Of a stretch of 64,000 nucleotides of DNA, positions 52,604 through 62,442 are shown piece by piece (the first letter of the stretch is position 1; every line of letters starts with the position of its first letter). Source of the stretch: Streptomyces violens (GTDB taxonomy: Bacteria > Actinomycetota > Actinomycetes > Streptomycetales > Streptomycetaceae); NCBI RefSeq assembly GCF_000717745.1, contig NZ_JOBH01000015.1, forward strand, positions 62,001 to 126,000, written 5' to 3'. A model generated the notes under the pieces. It did not search any database. It was not told where the DNA came from and worked only from the letters and a program-made list of their open reading frames with translations. A program made the translations under genes and the position numbers.

Positions 52604-52878
52604 GACAACTGGCCTTTCGTAAAGCGCGTGGGAGGCGGCCGTACTGCCGTCCCCCTTCCCCCTCTTGATCGGGATGAACGGGCCCAAAGTTGCGGAGATC
52701 GAAGATTTTCACCTGTTCGGGCGCACGGAAATTCAGAACTCGACGCCCACGCGGCCGACATCCCTGCCGCCATTCGGGCGCCCTGCGGGAACGGTCAACT
52801 CTCCGGCATACAGAAGGTTTGTTAGCTTAGCGTTTTAGTGGCCCGTTCGACCTATTAGCTACATATGTGACGAGGGGT
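52604..52878. promoter_or_regulatory. Divergent control region, chaplin and cslA
   Basis: A gap of about 275 bp without a supported gene, notably AT-richer in its right part (around 52810-52870: GTTTGTTAGCTTAGCGTTTTAG, then ACATATGT). It should hold both promoters. I see no clear -35/-10 pair or long inverted repeat. Confidence 0.4.
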
Positions 52879-55335
52879 AGCGTGGCGTTCTCGCGGAAAA
52901 CTGCCATGGATCAGCACGGTGGCCACCCGTCGGTAGCGGTCACCAGTCGTCCAGAACAAGGGGAGGATGCGGAAACCGAGATTTCCTCTCCCGTTGACGA
53001 CGCACCGTCCGTCCCTCGTTATGACTACGAGAAATTCAGCCGGCTGGCCGGTCCGCTCACTCCACCGCACCCCGATCCCGCGCATTACCGGGTGCAGTAC
53101 CGATCCCTGCTGAGCAGCGGCTCGCACCGGGTGTGGACGGCCCTGCTGCTGATCGGGGCGCCCCTCGCCTCGCTCGCGCTGCTCATCTGGCTCCTGCAGC
53201 CCCCGCACTGGGTGCACCGCGAGGGCGTGGCGGGCTGGGAGACGGCCGCCGACCTGGTCATGCTCGTCTCCATCGGCCTGCTGGAGAGCTTCCGCGTCCT
53301 GAACGTCATCTCCATCGCGCACGCCACGCTCGTCGCCCGGGACCCCGTGCCGGTCACTCCCGCGTCCGGTACCCGGGTGGCGTTCCTGACCACCTTCGTC
53401 CCCGGCAAGGAGCCCGAGGAGATGGTCCGGGCCACGCTGGAGGGCGCCATCGCGCTCCGGCACGACGGCCCGCTGGACGTGTGGCTGCTGGACGAGGGAA
53501 ACACCCCCGAGATGCGGCGGCTGTGCGAGGAACTGGGCGTGCGGCACTTCTCCCGCAAAGGCGAGGAGAAATGGAACCAGCCGTCCGGGCCGTTCCGTGC
53601 GAAGACCAAGCACGGCAACTACAACTCCTGGCTGGACGCGCACGGCGACGCGTATGAATTCATGGCGGGCGTCGACACCGACCATGTCCCGCTGCCCGCG
53701 TACCTCGAACGCATGATGGGCTTCTTCCAGGACCCCGATGTGGCCTTCGTCGTCGGGCCCCAGGTCTACGGGAATGACGACAGCGCGGTCGCCAGGGCGT
53801 CGGAGAGCCAGCAATTCCTCTTCCACGCGCTGATCCAGCGCGCCGGGAACGCCTATGGCTCGCCCATGTTCGTCGGCACCAACAACTGCGTCCGGATCAG
53901 CGCCCTGCGGCAGGCCGGCGGTTTCTACGACTCCATCACCGAGGACATGGCCACCGGGCTGGAGATCCACCGCCGGCACAACCCCGACACCGGCCGGCCC
54001 TGGCGTTCGGTCTACACCCCCGATGTACTGGCCGTGGGCGAGGGGCCGGCCACCTGGAGCGACTTCTTCAACCAGCAGCTCCGCTGGAGCCGCGGCACCT
54101 ACGAAACGCTTTTCCGCCAGTTCGGGCGGGCCGCCTTCCGCCTCACCCCCGGTCAGGCGCTCAATTACGCGCTGATGGTGACCTACTATCCGATCTCCGC
54201 GGTGAACTGGATGATCGGCGCCCTCTCCTGCGCGCTGTTCCTCTGTCTCGGCTCCTCCGGCGTCCAGGTCGAGTCGCAGATGTGGATGATGCTGTACAGC
54301 GACGCCGCGGCCCTGCAGATCGGGCTGTACATGTGGAACCGGCGGCACAACGTCAGTCCGCACGAGCCGGAGGGCTCCTCGGGCGTCGCCGGCATGGCGA
54401 TGTCCGCGATGTCCGCGCCGCTGTACGCCCGCTCCTTCACAGGCGCGGTCCTGCGGCGGAAGGCCGGCTTCATCGTCACGTCGAAGGGCGACGCGGCCGA
54501 CCCGGATCGCCTGCGTACCTTCACCACCCATCTGCTGTGGGCCGGACTGTTCGCCACGACGCTGATCGCCTCGGTGTTCCTGAACAACACCCACGCGGCC
54601 ATGCGCACCTGGGCCTCGATCGCGCTGGTCGTCTCTCTCGCCCCGCTGGTCGTCTGGCGCTGGACGGCGGCCCACGAACGACGCCGCGCGAAATGTCCGG
54701 CACAACGGGCGCAGCCGGCACAGCCGGAGCAGACAGCGCAGCGGGAGCAGCCGGCACAGCAGGAGCAGGCGGAAGTGCCGGAGCAGCCCACCGATCCCAC
54801 GGCGCCCTCCTCCGACGACTTCCGGCGGCTGCTGCAGCACGCCCTCGACACGAAGGCCCCGTTCTCCTGGGTCACCGCCGACGCCGGCTACGGGCGGGAC
54901 CGGCCGCTCCGCGACTGGATGGAGGAGTCCCGCATCCCGTACGTGCTGCCCGTCCGGGCCCACGACACGGTGCACACGGCCGACGGGGCCGACGCACGCG
55001 TGGACGCGCTGGTCACCACCCTGCCCGTGCAAGCGTGGAAAAGCGTGCCGGGCGGCGCCGACAACCAGCACGACCGGGACTGCGCCTGGGCGCGCGTCAT
55101 GATCCGCCCGCCCCGGCAGGACGGGTTCGGGCGCTGGGTGCTGGCCCGGCGGACCGGCGGCGACCCGCACGGAATGGCGTACTACGTCTGCTGCGGGCCC
55201 TCGGCCGCACGGCTGAAGGACCTGGTCAAGGTGGCTTCGAGCCGGTGGGCGGTGGAGGAGTACCTGCAGCGCCCCGACACCGGCGACGGCCTGCCGTGCG
55301 TCGACGGAGCCGACCCGCCGCCCCCACCGGCCTGA
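52879..55335 (+). CDS. cslA: CslA-type glycan synthase with a C-terminal IS701-like transposase remnant
   Basis: About 818 residues. Residues ~70-600 are a membrane family-2 glycosyltransferase. They contain paired N-terminal helices, DVWLLDEGNTPEMRRLC, AGVDTDHVPLPAYL (DxD), SITEDMATGLEIHRRH (TED) and QQLRWSRGTYETLF (Q/RxxRW), then C-terminal helices. CslA makes a beta-glucan at hyphal tips, working with GlxA. After a Gln/Pro/Glu-rich linker (about 605-645), residues ~647-800 match an IS701-type DDE transposase: FSWVTADAGYGRDRPLRDWMEES, VQAWKSVPGGADNQHDRD and VLARRTGGDPHGMAYYVC, ending at SRWAVEEYLQ where the transposase would continue. It is fused in frame. The start is uncertain: GTG 52879 has GAGGGG before it; GTG 52867 and ATG 52906 are alternatives. 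Confidence 0.9.
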   Translation, partial: SVAFSRKTAMDQHGGHPSVAVTSRPEQGEDAETEISSPVDDAPSVPRYDYEKFSRLAGPLTPPHPDPAHYRVQYRSLLSSGSHRVWTALLLIGAPLASLALLIWLLQPPHWVHREGVAGWETAADLVMLVSIGLLESFRVLNVISIAHATLVARDPVPVTPASGTRVAFLTTFVPGKEPEEMVRATLEGAIALRHDGPLDVWLLDEGNTPEMRRLCEELGVRHFSRKGEEKWNQPSGPFRAKTKHGNYNSWLDAHGDAYEFMAGVDTDHVPLPAYLERMMGFFQDPDVAFVVGPQVYGNDDSAVARASESQQFLFHALIQRAGNAYGSPMFVGTNNCVRISALRQAGGFYDSITEDMATGLEIHRRHNPDTGRPWRSVYTPDVLAVGEGPATWSDFFNQQLRWSRGTYETLFRQFGRAAFRLTPGQALNYALMVTYYPISAVNWMIGALSCALFLCLGSSGVQVESQMWMMLYSDAAALQIGLYMWNRRHNVSPHEPEGSSGVAGMAMSAMSAPLYARSFTGAVLRRKAGFIVTSKGDAADPDRLRTFTTHLLWAGLFATTLIASVFLNNTHAAMRTWASIALVVSLAPLVVWRWTAAHERRRAKCPAQRAQPAQPEQTAQREQPAQQEQAEVPEQPTDPTAPSSDDFRRLLQHALDTKAPFSWVTADAGYGRDRPLRDWMEESRIPYVLPVRAHDTVHTADGADARVDALVTTLPVQAWKSVPGGADNQHDRDCAWARVMIRPPRQDGFGRWVLARRTGGDPHGMAYYVCCGPSAARLKDLVKVASSRWAVEEYLQRPDTGDGLPCVDGADPPPPPA

Positions 55336-55378
55336 CCGGCTCTGCCCGCCCTCGTCCCACCGTCAGGAGGCTCGCACC

Positions 55379-57307
55379 GTGCGATACCGACCCAGTCCCC
55401 GTACCCGCAAGGTGGCGGTCGGGGCCGTCGCCCTGAGCGCGGTCGGCGCGATGAACGCGCCGGCCGTCATCGGCTATGCCGAGCACAAGTACCACGACTA
55501 CAAGATCAACCAGCCGTCGTACAAGGCGCGGTACGGGCACTGGGACCTGGTGGACGTGCCGGAGCGCTTCCGGATCAACACCATCCACGCCGCGCTGCTG
55601 CACACCGGCAAGGTGCTGATGATCGCCGGGTCCGGCAACGACGAGAAGAACTTCGACGCCGGCACGTTCCAGAGCGTGTTGTGGGACCCGGTCAAGAACA
55701 CCTTCAAGGAGATCGACACGCCGGAGGACATGTTCTGCGCCGGCCACGCCCAGCTGCCGGACGGCAAGCTGCTGGTGGCGGGCGGCACCCGCCGGTACGA
55801 GAAGCTCAAGGGCGACGTCACTCGGGCCGGCGGCCTGATGGTCGTGAAGAACGAGGACCCCGACAAGCCGAAGACCCTGCCCAAGGGCACCGTCTTCCGC
55901 AATCCGGACGGCCTGGAGTACCGCTCGCAGTTCCCGGTGGTGGTGCCGCGCGCCAAGAAGAAGGCCGCCCGTGACGGGAGCGGCAAGATGCGGGTCAGCG
56001 CGCGCGAGGCGCGGGTGTACGTCGAGGCCGTGCGGCGCGGCCGGGCCGGGGTGACGAACACGGCCGCGCAGTACAGCATCAAGGGGCTCAAGGGCGCGGA
56101 CGCCCGTAACCACTACGGTCTGGCGACCAAGCTCGGCCTGGACAAGAAGGACTTCCAGGGCCTGAAGGACACGTACGAGTTCGACCCGGTCGCCGAGCGG
56201 TACCTCCGCGTCGACCCGATGAACGAGGCGCGCTGGTACCCGACGCTGGTCACCCTGAAGAGCGGCAAGGTCCTCTCGGTGTCCGGGCTCGACGACATGG
56301 GCGAGATCATCCCGGGCAAGAACGAGATCTACGACCCGAAGACCCGCAAGTGGTCCAAGGGGCCGCACCGCTACTTCCCGACCTACCCGGCGCTCTTCCT
56401 CACCGGCGACGGCAAGCTCTTCTACTCCGGCTCCAACGCCGGCTACGGCCCGGCCGACAAGGGCCGCACGCCCGGCATCTGGAACGTCAAGAAGAACACC
56501 TTCAAGCCGGTGCCCGGCCTGACGGACCCCGAACTGATCGAGACCTCCGCCTCCGTGCTGCTGCCGCCCGCCCAGAAGCAGCAGGTGATGGTCCTCGGCG
56601 GGGGCGGCGTCGGCGAGTCACCGAAGTCCACAGCCCGCACCGCGCTGGTGGACCTCACCAAGAAGGACCCGGAGTACCGTCCCGGGCCCGACCTCACCGA
56701 GGGCACCCGCTACCTGAACGCGGTGCTCACACCGGACGACAAGGTGTTCACCAGCGGCGGGTCCGGCGACTACCGCGGCAAGGGCGCCAGCGACAACCAC
56801 AAGGCCCAGATCTTCGACCCGCGGACGCGCGCGTTCACCAAGGCGGCGGACCCGGCCGTGGGCCGCAACTACCACTCCGAGGCGCTGCTGCTGCCCGACG
56901 GGCGGATCGCGGTCTTCGGTTCCGACCCGCTGTTCTCGGACCGCGCGAACACCAAGGGCGGGGAGTTCGAGAAGCGCATCGAGGTCTACACGCCGCCGTA
57001 CCGCTACGACCGCGCGCGGCCCGCGGCGGCGCACGGCCCGACCGAGGTGAAGCGGGGGAAGACCACCCGCTTCACCGTGGCCGGCGCCGGGAAGGTGAAG
57101 ACCGCCCGGCTGATGCGGCCCAGCGCCGTCACCCATGTCACCGATGTGGAGCAGCGGTCGGTGGCGCTGGACTTCGAGCGCCGCGGCAGCACGCTGTCGG
57201 TGCGCGTGCCCAAGAGCCATTCGCTGGTGCCGCGGGGCTGGTACATGCTCTTCCTCACTGACTCGCGGGGGACTCCGTCGCAGGCGAAGTGGGTGCATGT
57301 GAAGTAG
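55379..57307 (+). CDS. glxA: Radical copper oxidase GlxA (galactose oxidase-like)
   Basis: A protein of 642 residues with an N-terminal signal anchor (VAVGAVALSAVGAMNAPAVIG) and a seven-bladed Kelch-type propeller. The Cys for the Tyr-Cys cofactor is in PEDMFCAGHAQL and the Tyr in EARWYPTLVTL. Copper ligands Tyr and His are in GTRYLNAVLTP and RNYHSEALLLPDGR, and the C-terminal His region closes the site. GlxA oxidises the glycan made by CslA and is needed for hyphal development in Streptomyces. The GTG at 55379 follows AGGAGG at eight bases. It lies 43 bp after cslA. Its 3' end overlaps the convergent GH6 gene by 53 bp. Confidence 0.93.
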   Translation: MRYRPSPRTRKVAVGAVALSAVGAMNAPAVIGYAEHKYHDYKINQPSYKARYGHWDLVDVPERFRINTIHAALLHTGKVLMIAGSGNDEKNFDAGTFQSVLWDPVKNTFKEIDTPEDMFCAGHAQLPDGKLLVAGGTRRYEKLKGDVTRAGGLMVVKNEDPDKPKTLPKGTVFRNPDGLEYRSQFPVVVPRAKKKAARDGSGKMRVSAREARVYVEAVRRGRAGVTNTAAQYSIKGLKGADARNHYGLATKLGLDKKDFQGLKDTYEFDPVAERYLRVDPMNEARWYPTLVTLKSGKVLSVSGLDDMGEIIPGKNEIYDPKTRKWSKGPHRYFPTYPALFLTGDGKLFYSGSNAGYGPADKGRTPGIWNVKKNTFKPVPGLTDPELIETSASVLLPPAQKQQVMVLGGGGVGESPKSTARTALVDLTKKDPEYRPGPDLTEGTRYLNAVLTPDDKVFTSGGSGDYRGKGASDNHKAQIFDPRTRAFTKAADPAVGRNYHSEALLLPDGRIAVFGSDPLFSDRANTKGGEFEKRIEVYTPPYRYDRARPAAAHGPTEVKRGKTTRFTVAGAGKVKTARLMRPSAVTHVTDVEQRSVALDFERRGSTLSVRVPKSHSLVPRGWYMLFLTDSRGTPSQAKWVHVK

Positions 57308-58466
57308 TGACCGGCGAGGCGGTCGGGGACGGAGTTGTGGCCGATGGAGACGGCGACGCGGCGGCCGGAGACGGTGACTCGGCCGCCGGGGAGGGCGCTG
57401 CGGCGGCCTGGGACGGCGACGCGGTGCCGGCCGGTGTCGCGGACTCCTCCTGGGCGGCCTCCTCCTGACCCGGCAGGTTTTCCCTGGCGGCACTGGCGAG
57501 CCGCAGCGCGTAGTCGGTCCACCACTGGCCTGCCGGGGGGCCGCCGCGGCAGGTGCCGTCCGACTCGCCGGGCCGCTTGATCCACAGGTAGGCGTCCACG
57601 AGCGGGTGGCCGGTACGGGTGGTGGGGGGCGTGCCGAGCGCGCGGTCGGGCGGGTTGCACCAGTGCTCCGCGCCGGTCTCCTCGTCCTGGGTGTCCGGGG
57701 GCGGGCCGTTGCCGTTGCGGCTGGTGTCGATGACGTAGTGCACGCCGCCGAGGGCCTTGGAGACCTTGTCGCCGTACTCCTCGCTCGCCTTGGTGGTCTG
57801 GAAGTTGGAGACGTTGAGCGCGAAGCCGTCCGCGCGTTTGACGCCCGCCGACACCAGGTACTTGGCGAGCGCGTCGGTGTCCTTGATCCAGGAGGCGTTG
57901 CCCGCGTCCACGTAGACCGAGGCACCGGGGCGTGCCTTGAGTGTCCGGACCGCATCGTTCAGCAGCGCCAGGCGGTCGTTGCGGGTGCGGTCGCGGCAGC
58001 CGGCGACGGTGTGCGGCACCGCGTCCGGCTCCAGTACGACGACCGCCTTGCGGTTGCCCAGTCCCTTGGCCAGCCGGGCGACCCAGTCGCGGTAGGCGCG
58101 GTCGCTGCCGGCGCCGCCCGCCGAGTAGTGGCCGCAGTCCCGCTGCGGGATGTTGTAGGCGACGAAGATCGGGACGCGGCTGTCGCCCGCCGCCTGCTCG
58201 GTGATGCGCGCCACGCGGGGTGCGGGGTTCTCCTCGGTGAGCCAGACGGCCACGGGCTGGTCGGCGATCCGGCGCAGCAGGGTCGCCTCCGGCTCCCGTC
58301 CCCGTTCGGTCAGTACGCGGGCCTTCCGGGCGCCCGGGGTGTCCGGGTCGACCCAGAAGCCGCTCGGCTTCCCTTCGGGGGCCGCGGCCCAGCACGCGGC
58401 GGTCAGCATCCCGAGCAGCGGCAGTACGCCCAGGGCCACGCCCGCCCGGTTATTGAGCCGGCTCAT
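57255..58466 (-). CDS. GH6 glycoside hydrolase (endoglucanase/cellobiohydrolase type), secreted
   Basis: A 403-residue secreted enzyme. The N-terminus (GVALGVLPLLGMLTAAC) is a signal peptide that may end in a lipobox-like Cys. The GH6 domain covers about 35-330, with IFVAYNIPQRDCGHYSAGGA, AVVVLEPDAVPH (catalytic Asp region), VYVDAGNASWI, FALNVSNFQTT and AYLWIKRPGESDG. The C-terminal ~70 residues are a Ser/Pro/Ala/Thr-rich tail, the end of which overlaps glxA on the other strand. In other Streptomyces a GH6 enzyme (CslZ) is linked to cslA-glxA, so this is probably the glucan-trimming partner, here convergent. A short upstream ORF overlaps the start. Confidence 0.9.
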   Translation of the reverse strand: MSRLNNRAGVALGVLPLLGMLTAACWAAAPEGKPSGFWVDPDTPGARKARVLTERGREPEATLLRRIADQPVAVWLTEENPAPRVARITEQAAGDSRVPIFVAYNIPQRDCGHYSAGGAGSDRAYRDWVARLAKGLGNRKAVVVLEPDAVPHTVAGCRDRTRNDRLALLNDAVRTLKARPGASVYVDAGNASWIKDTDALAKYLVSAGVKRADGFALNVSNFQTTKASEEYGDKVSKALGGVHYVIDTSRNGNGPPPDTQDEETGAEHWCNPPDRALGTPPTTRTGHPLVDAYLWIKRPGESDGTCRGGPPAGQWWTDYALRLASAARENLPGQEEAAQEESATPAGTASPSQAAAAPSPAAESPSPAAASPSPSATTPSPTASPVTTSHAPTSPATESPASQ

Positions 58467-58485
58467 AAGCCGTCTGCCCAGTCAT
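58450..58485 (-). other. Possible 11-codon leader ORF overlapping the GH6 start
   Basis: An ATG at 58485 follows AAGGAAAGGG, a strong ribosome site, and opens an 11-codon frame (MTGQTAYEPAQ) ending at TAA 58450-58452. It overlaps the GH6 ATG (58466) in another frame, and the GH6 ATG itself has only a weak site. Translation of GH6 may therefore depend on coupling to this leader. Confidence 0.45.
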
Positions 58486-58500
58486 GAGTTCCCTTTCCTT

Positions 58501-58545
58501 CGGTCATGCCATGTCACACCTTTCCAGAATGACATGGTATGACCG
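58501..58545. promoter_or_regulatory. 16-bp inverted repeat upstream of the GH6 gene
   Basis: CGGTCATGCCATGTCA (58501-58516) and TGACATGGTATGACCG (58530-58545) are inverted copies with one mismatch and a 13-bp spacer. It is 35 bp before the GH6 start. It could be an operator or, less likely, the terminator of soxG (80 bp downstream of that stop). Confidence 0.55.
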
Positions 58546-58623
58546 AATTTCAGGGCATTTCGTGCTATTTACTGCCCGGCTGGCTGTCCGGCTGTGGCAG
58601 TACCGCGAAGGAGTGGTGTGCCG

Positions 58624-59253
58624 TCAGGTCACCTCCGGCCGGGCGTACTCGCCCATCGCGTCGATCAGCCAGCGCGCCAGATAGTCGGCGAAGGAGGAGC
58701 GCGGGAGGAGACGGTAGGTGTCCTCGGCGGTCCGCCAGAGAATCACCGGGACCGGGCCGAGCTGGGTGCTGACGGCCTCTCCGGGGGTGAAGACACGCGG
58801 GTGCAGGTCGAGCGGGCAGCCCTTGTCCAGGACGTCGCGGGCCGCGGGGCCGCGCAGCTCCAGGACCGTGCGGTTGGCCGACACGTCGACGACCGAGCCG
58901 GGCTCGCCGGCCAGCGCCTCGTGGAGTTCGGCGGTGAGCGGGGCCGTGCCGGGCGGCGCGACCACCAGCCACTCGTCCGGGCCGAGCCACAGCGTGGTGC
59001 GCGGCCCGGCCGGCGCGGTCTCCCCGCAGCGCGCGGGCAGCGCCGCGCCGAGGCACTTCTCGATCCGCGCGGCGGCGGCCGAGCCCGGCTCGACGCGCAG
59101 GCTCAGCATCGTGGTGTACGGCCACTCGCTCACCGAGACGCCGCGCGGGCCGGTGACCGTGGCGTCGCGGAGCCGGTCGGCGAGGTGGGCGAGCGGGCTG
59201 CGGCGGAGCGCCGCGGGGCCCGGGGCGGTGTCGGTGACGGTCGGCTCAGCCAT
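58624..59253 (-). CDS. soxG: Sarcosine oxidase gamma subunit
   Basis: A 209-residue protein of the SoxG family, related to the folate-binding GcvT fold: [61 protein letters not shown] and [26 protein letters not shown]. It is part of the heterotetrameric enzyme that demethylates sarcosine to glycine, giving H2O2 and methylene-tetrahydrofolate. The ATG at 59253 is 8 bp inside the end of soxA. It is the last gene of the operon. Confidence 0.93.
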   Translation of the reverse strand: MAEPTVTDTAPGPAALRRSPLAHLADRLRDATVTGPRGVSVSEWPYTTMLSLRVEPGSAAAARIEKCLGAALPARCGETAPAGPRTTLWLGPDEWLVVAPPGTAPLTAELHEALAGEPGSVVDVSANRTVLELRGPAARDVLDKGCPLDLHPRVFTPGEAVSTQLGPVPVILWRTAEDTYRLLPRSSFADYLARWLIDAMGEYARPEVT

Positions 59254-62137
59254 CGCGCTTGGTCCCTTCGGGGTCGTAGAGGACGGGTCCGGAGACCTCG
59301 ACGGGTACGAGGTCGTCGCCGACGACGGCGAGCAGGGTCTCGCCGATCCGGTCGCGCCCCGACTTGACCAGCGCCAGGCCGAACGGGCGGCCGAGCGCCG
59401 GGCTGTAGTAGGCGGAGGTGACATGACCGAGCATCGGCACGGGCCCGGCCTCGGGGGTGACGGGCACGCCCTGGTCGATGAGTTGGGTGCCTTCGGGGAG
59501 CCGCGTGGTGCGGTCGGTGGGGAGCACGCCCACCAGGTGCTTGCGGTCGGCGCGGGTGGTGTCGGCCCGGGCGAAGGAGCGCTTGCCGACGAAGTCCTTC
59601 AGCTTGGAGACCACCCAGGACATTCCGGCGTCCTGCGGGGTGACCGTGCCGTCGGTGTCCTGGCCGACGATAATGAAGCCCTTTTCGGCCCGCAGCACGT
59701 GCATGGTCTCGGTGCCGTACGGCGTGATGCCGTACGGGCGGCCCGCCTCGTACACCTCGTCCCAGACGGCCCGGCCGTACCAGGACGAGACGTTGATCTC
59801 GAAGGCCAGCTCGCCGGAGAAGGAGATCCGGCAGACCCGCGCCGGCACGCCGGAGGCGAGGGTGGTCTCGCGGAAGGTCATGAAGGGGAACGCGTCGTTG
59901 GAGACGTCCAGGTCCGGGGCGACCCGGGCGATCACCTCGCGCGACTTCGGGCCGACGACGGCGACCGTGGTCCACTGCTCGGTGACCGAGGTGCACTTCA
60001 CGTCCAGCTCGGGCCACTCGGTCTGCAGCCACTCCTCCAGCCAGTCCAGCACGGTCGCGGCGTTGCCGGTCGTCGTGGTCATGAAGTAGCGGTCGTCGGC
60101 GACGCGCAGGGTCACTCCGTCGTCGAAGATCATGCCGTCGGGCTTGCACATCACGCCGTAGCGCGCGAAGCCGGGCTTCAGCTTCTTGAAGCCGTTGGTG
60201 TAGATGCGGTTGAGGAATTCACCGGCGTCCGAGCCCCAGATCTCGATCTTGCCGAGGGTGGAGGCGTCCATGAAGGCGACACCCTCGCGGGCCGCCCGGC
60301 ATTCCCGCTGCACCGCGGCGTCCATGTCCTCGCCGGGCTGCGGGTAGTACCACGGCCGCTTCCACTGCCCGACGTCCTCGAACTCGGCGCCGTGCTCGAC
60401 GTGCCAGTCATGGACGGCCGTGCGGCGCTCGGGGTCGAAGAGCTCGCCGCGCTCGCGCCCGGCGAGCGCCGCGAAGGAGACGGGCGTGTACGGGGCACGG
60501 TAGGTCGTCGTCCCGATGGCACCGGGCGAGACGGGCGCGTCCCCCTCCTTCAGCAACTCCCCGATGACGCCGATGGCGTTGACGCCGGAGGTCTTGCCCT
60601 GGTCGTTGGCGGTGCCGAGTGAGGTGTACCGCTTGACGTGTTCGGCGCCGCGCATCCCGGCGCCGGTGGAGCGCCGCACGTCGGCGACGGTCACATCGCG
60701 CTGGAGGTCGACGAAGTGGGTGTCCCAGGCGCCGGGGTCGTCGCCCTCGCCGGGGACGAGCCAGAGGGGGCGTACGGGCGACGGGGGTTCCGGGGTGCGC
60801 GCGGCCGGGACATCGGCCGCGCAGCCGGCGTCCGCGGCGGCCTGCGCCCCGGCCCTGGCGCCGTCCGCGACGCAGCCGGCCAGGTCGTACGTGCCGCACA
60901 CCGCACCGGCGTGCCACTGGCCCTGCACCGGCTCCGTCGGTATGAAGCCCGCCAGAGCGTCGTCCCAGCGCAGCTTCCCCTGCCGCTGGCTGTGCAGGTG
61001 CACGACCGGGCTCCAGCCGCCGGAGACCGCGAGCAGGTCGCAGTCGAAGGACCGGGCGGGGCCCGTCAGTTGCCCGTCCTCGTCCAGGGCGCGCACGGTG
61101 ACGCCGGTCAGCCGCGGGTCCCCCGCGGTGCCGGTGACCGTGCTGCCGGTCAGCACCTCGACCCCGGTGGACGTGGCGAACTCCCCTGCCCGGTCCGAGA
61201 GTTCGGTACGGGAGTCGACGACGGTCGCGACCTCGATGCCGGCCGCGCAGAGGTCGGCCGCCGTCTCGTACGCGCTGTCGTTGGTGGTGGTGACGACGAC
61301 GCGCGCGCCGGGCGCCACGGCGTACCGGTTGAGGTACGTCCGGACGGCGGAGGCGAGCATGACACCGGGGCGGTCGTTGTCCGCGAAGACCAGCGGCCGT
61401 TCGTGGGCGCCGGTGGCCAGCACGATCTGTGCCGCCCTGATGTGCCACAGCCGCTGCCGCGAGACGCCCTCGGGCGCATCGGCGCCGAGGTGGTCGGTGC
61501 GGCGCTGCACGGCGAGGACGTAGTTGTCGTCGTACGAGCCGAAGGCGGTCGTACGGGAGAGGACGACGGTCTCGGGCGCCGCGTCGAGCGCGGCCCGGGT
61601 CTCCTGTACCCAGGCGAGCGCGTCCCGGCCGCCGACCGTCTCGCCGCGTCCGGAGAGCAACGAGCCGCCGCATTCGGGCTGTTCATCGAGGAGGATCACT
61701 CGGGCGCCGGTGGCCGAGGCGGTGGCGGCGGCCGCGAGACCGGCCGGGCCCGCGCCGATGACCAGCACGTCGGTGTGTACGTACTTCTTGTCGTACACGG
61801 CGGGATCGGGGGTGGGGTCCAGCCGGCCCTGGCCGGAGAGGGTGGTGGCGGACAGTCCGTCGTACAGCTCCACGGTGGTGGCCGGGAGCATGCCTTCCGA
61901 GCAGGGCCCGGCGAGCTGAAGGAGCGCGTTGGGCTCCTCGACGCCGGCGGCGGTGATGCCGCGGGGGCGGCCGCGGTAGATCGACGGTGCGACCTCCATG
62001 GCGCCCGCCGCGAGCAGCGCTGAGGCGACCGTGTCGCCCGGGTGGCCGGTCAGTTCGCGCCCGTCGACGGTGAAGCGGAGCGGGGTGGTGCGGTCGATGC
62101 GGCCTCTGAACGGGAGGCGGCGGTGCTGGTCGGTCAT
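59246..62137 (-). CDS. soxA: Sarcosine oxidase alpha subunit
   Basis: A 963-residue protein. The N-terminal segment is a ferredoxin-like domain ([28 protein letters not shown]). It is followed by an NAD/FAD pyridine nucleotide domain ([18 protein letters not shown], about 120) and, in the last ~390 residues, a GcvT-like folate domain ([30 protein letters not shown]). It accepts the methylene group on tetrahydrofolate. Full length for the family. It overlaps soxD by 4 bp (ATGA) and soxG by 8 bp. Confidence 0.95.
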   Translation of the reverse strand: MTDQHRRLPFRGRIDRTTPLRFTVDGRELTGHPGDTVASALLAAGAMEVAPSIYRGRPRGITAAGVEEPNALLQLAGPCSEGMLPATTVELYDGLSATTLSGQGRLDPTPDPAVYDKKYVHTDVLVIGAGPAGLAAAATASATGARVILLDEQPECGGSLLSGRGETVGGRDALAWVQETRAALDAAPETVVLSRTTAFGSYDDNYVLAVQRRTDHLGADAPEGVSRQRLWHIRAAQIVLATGAHERPLVFADNDRPGVMLASAVRTYLNRYAVAPGARVVVTTTNDSAYETAADLCAAGIEVATVVDSRTELSDRAGEFATSTGVEVLTGSTVTGTAGDPRLTGVTVRALDEDGQLTGPARSFDCDLLAVSGGWSPVVHLHSQRQGKLRWDDALAGFIPTEPVQGQWHAGAVCGTYDLAGCVADGARAGAQAAADAGCAADVPAARTPEPPSPVRPLWLVPGEGDDPGAWDTHFVDLQRDVTVADVRRSTGAGMRGAEHVKRYTSLGTANDQGKTSGVNAIGVIGELLKEGDAPVSPGAIGTTTYRAPYTPVSFAALAGRERGELFDPERRTAVHDWHVEHGAEFEDVGQWKRPWYYPQPGEDMDAAVQRECRAAREGVAFMDASTLGKIEIWGSDAGEFLNRIYTNGFKKLKPGFARYGVMCKPDGMIFDDGVTLRVADDRYFMTTTTGNAATVLDWLEEWLQTEWPELDVKCTSVTEQWTTVAVVGPKSREVIARVAPDLDVSNDAFPFMTFRETTLASGVPARVCRISFSGELAFEINVSSWYGRAVWDEVYEAGRPYGITPYGTETMHVLRAEKGFIIVGQDTDGTVTPQDAGMSWVVSKLKDFVGKRSFARADTTRADRKHLVGVLPTDRTTRLPEGTQLIDQGVPVTPEAGPVPMLGHVTSAYYSPALGRPFGLALVKSGRDRIGETLLAVVGDDLVPVEVSGPVLYDPEGTKRDG

Positions 62138-62430
62138 CGGTTCCCTCCCTCGGACAGGACGTCGGGGCGCGGCTCGTCGAGCCGGTAAGTGGCCAGCACC
62201 TGGTAGGTGGCGGTGTCGCGGACGGCGTTGAACCAGCGGCGGCAGCCGGTGGCGTGCATCCACCGCTCGGCGAACGGGCCCTTGGGGTTGTCGCGGTAGA
62301 AGACGTACTCGGCCCACTGCCGGTCGTCGAGCGCGTGCGGATCGGCGGGGAACGGGACGTGGGCCTGGCCCCCGTAGTGGAATTCGGTCTCGTCGCGGGG
62401 ACCGCACCATGGGCAATTGAGTCGGAGCAC
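62134..62430 (-). CDS. soxD: Sarcosine oxidase delta subunit
   Basis: A small zinc-binding subunit of 98 residues. The N-terminus [24 protein letters not shown] carries a CxxC and a nearby His, and [40 protein letters not shown] is the family core. It stabilises the SoxA/B/G complex. It lies 12 bp after soxB, and its stop overlaps the soxA start. Confidence 0.94.
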   Translation of the reverse strand: MLRLNCPWCGPRDETEFHYGGQAHVPFPADPHALDDRQWAEYVFYRDNPKGPFAERWMHATGCRRWFNAVRDTATYQVLATYRLDEPRPDVLSEGGNR

Positions 62431-62442
62431 CGTGCCGTCCTC

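Noticed and set aside
54820..55335. A complete insertion sequence within cslA
   Set aside because: Only an internal part of a transposase is present; I see no terminal inverted repeats or target duplication, and the frame is continuous with cslA.
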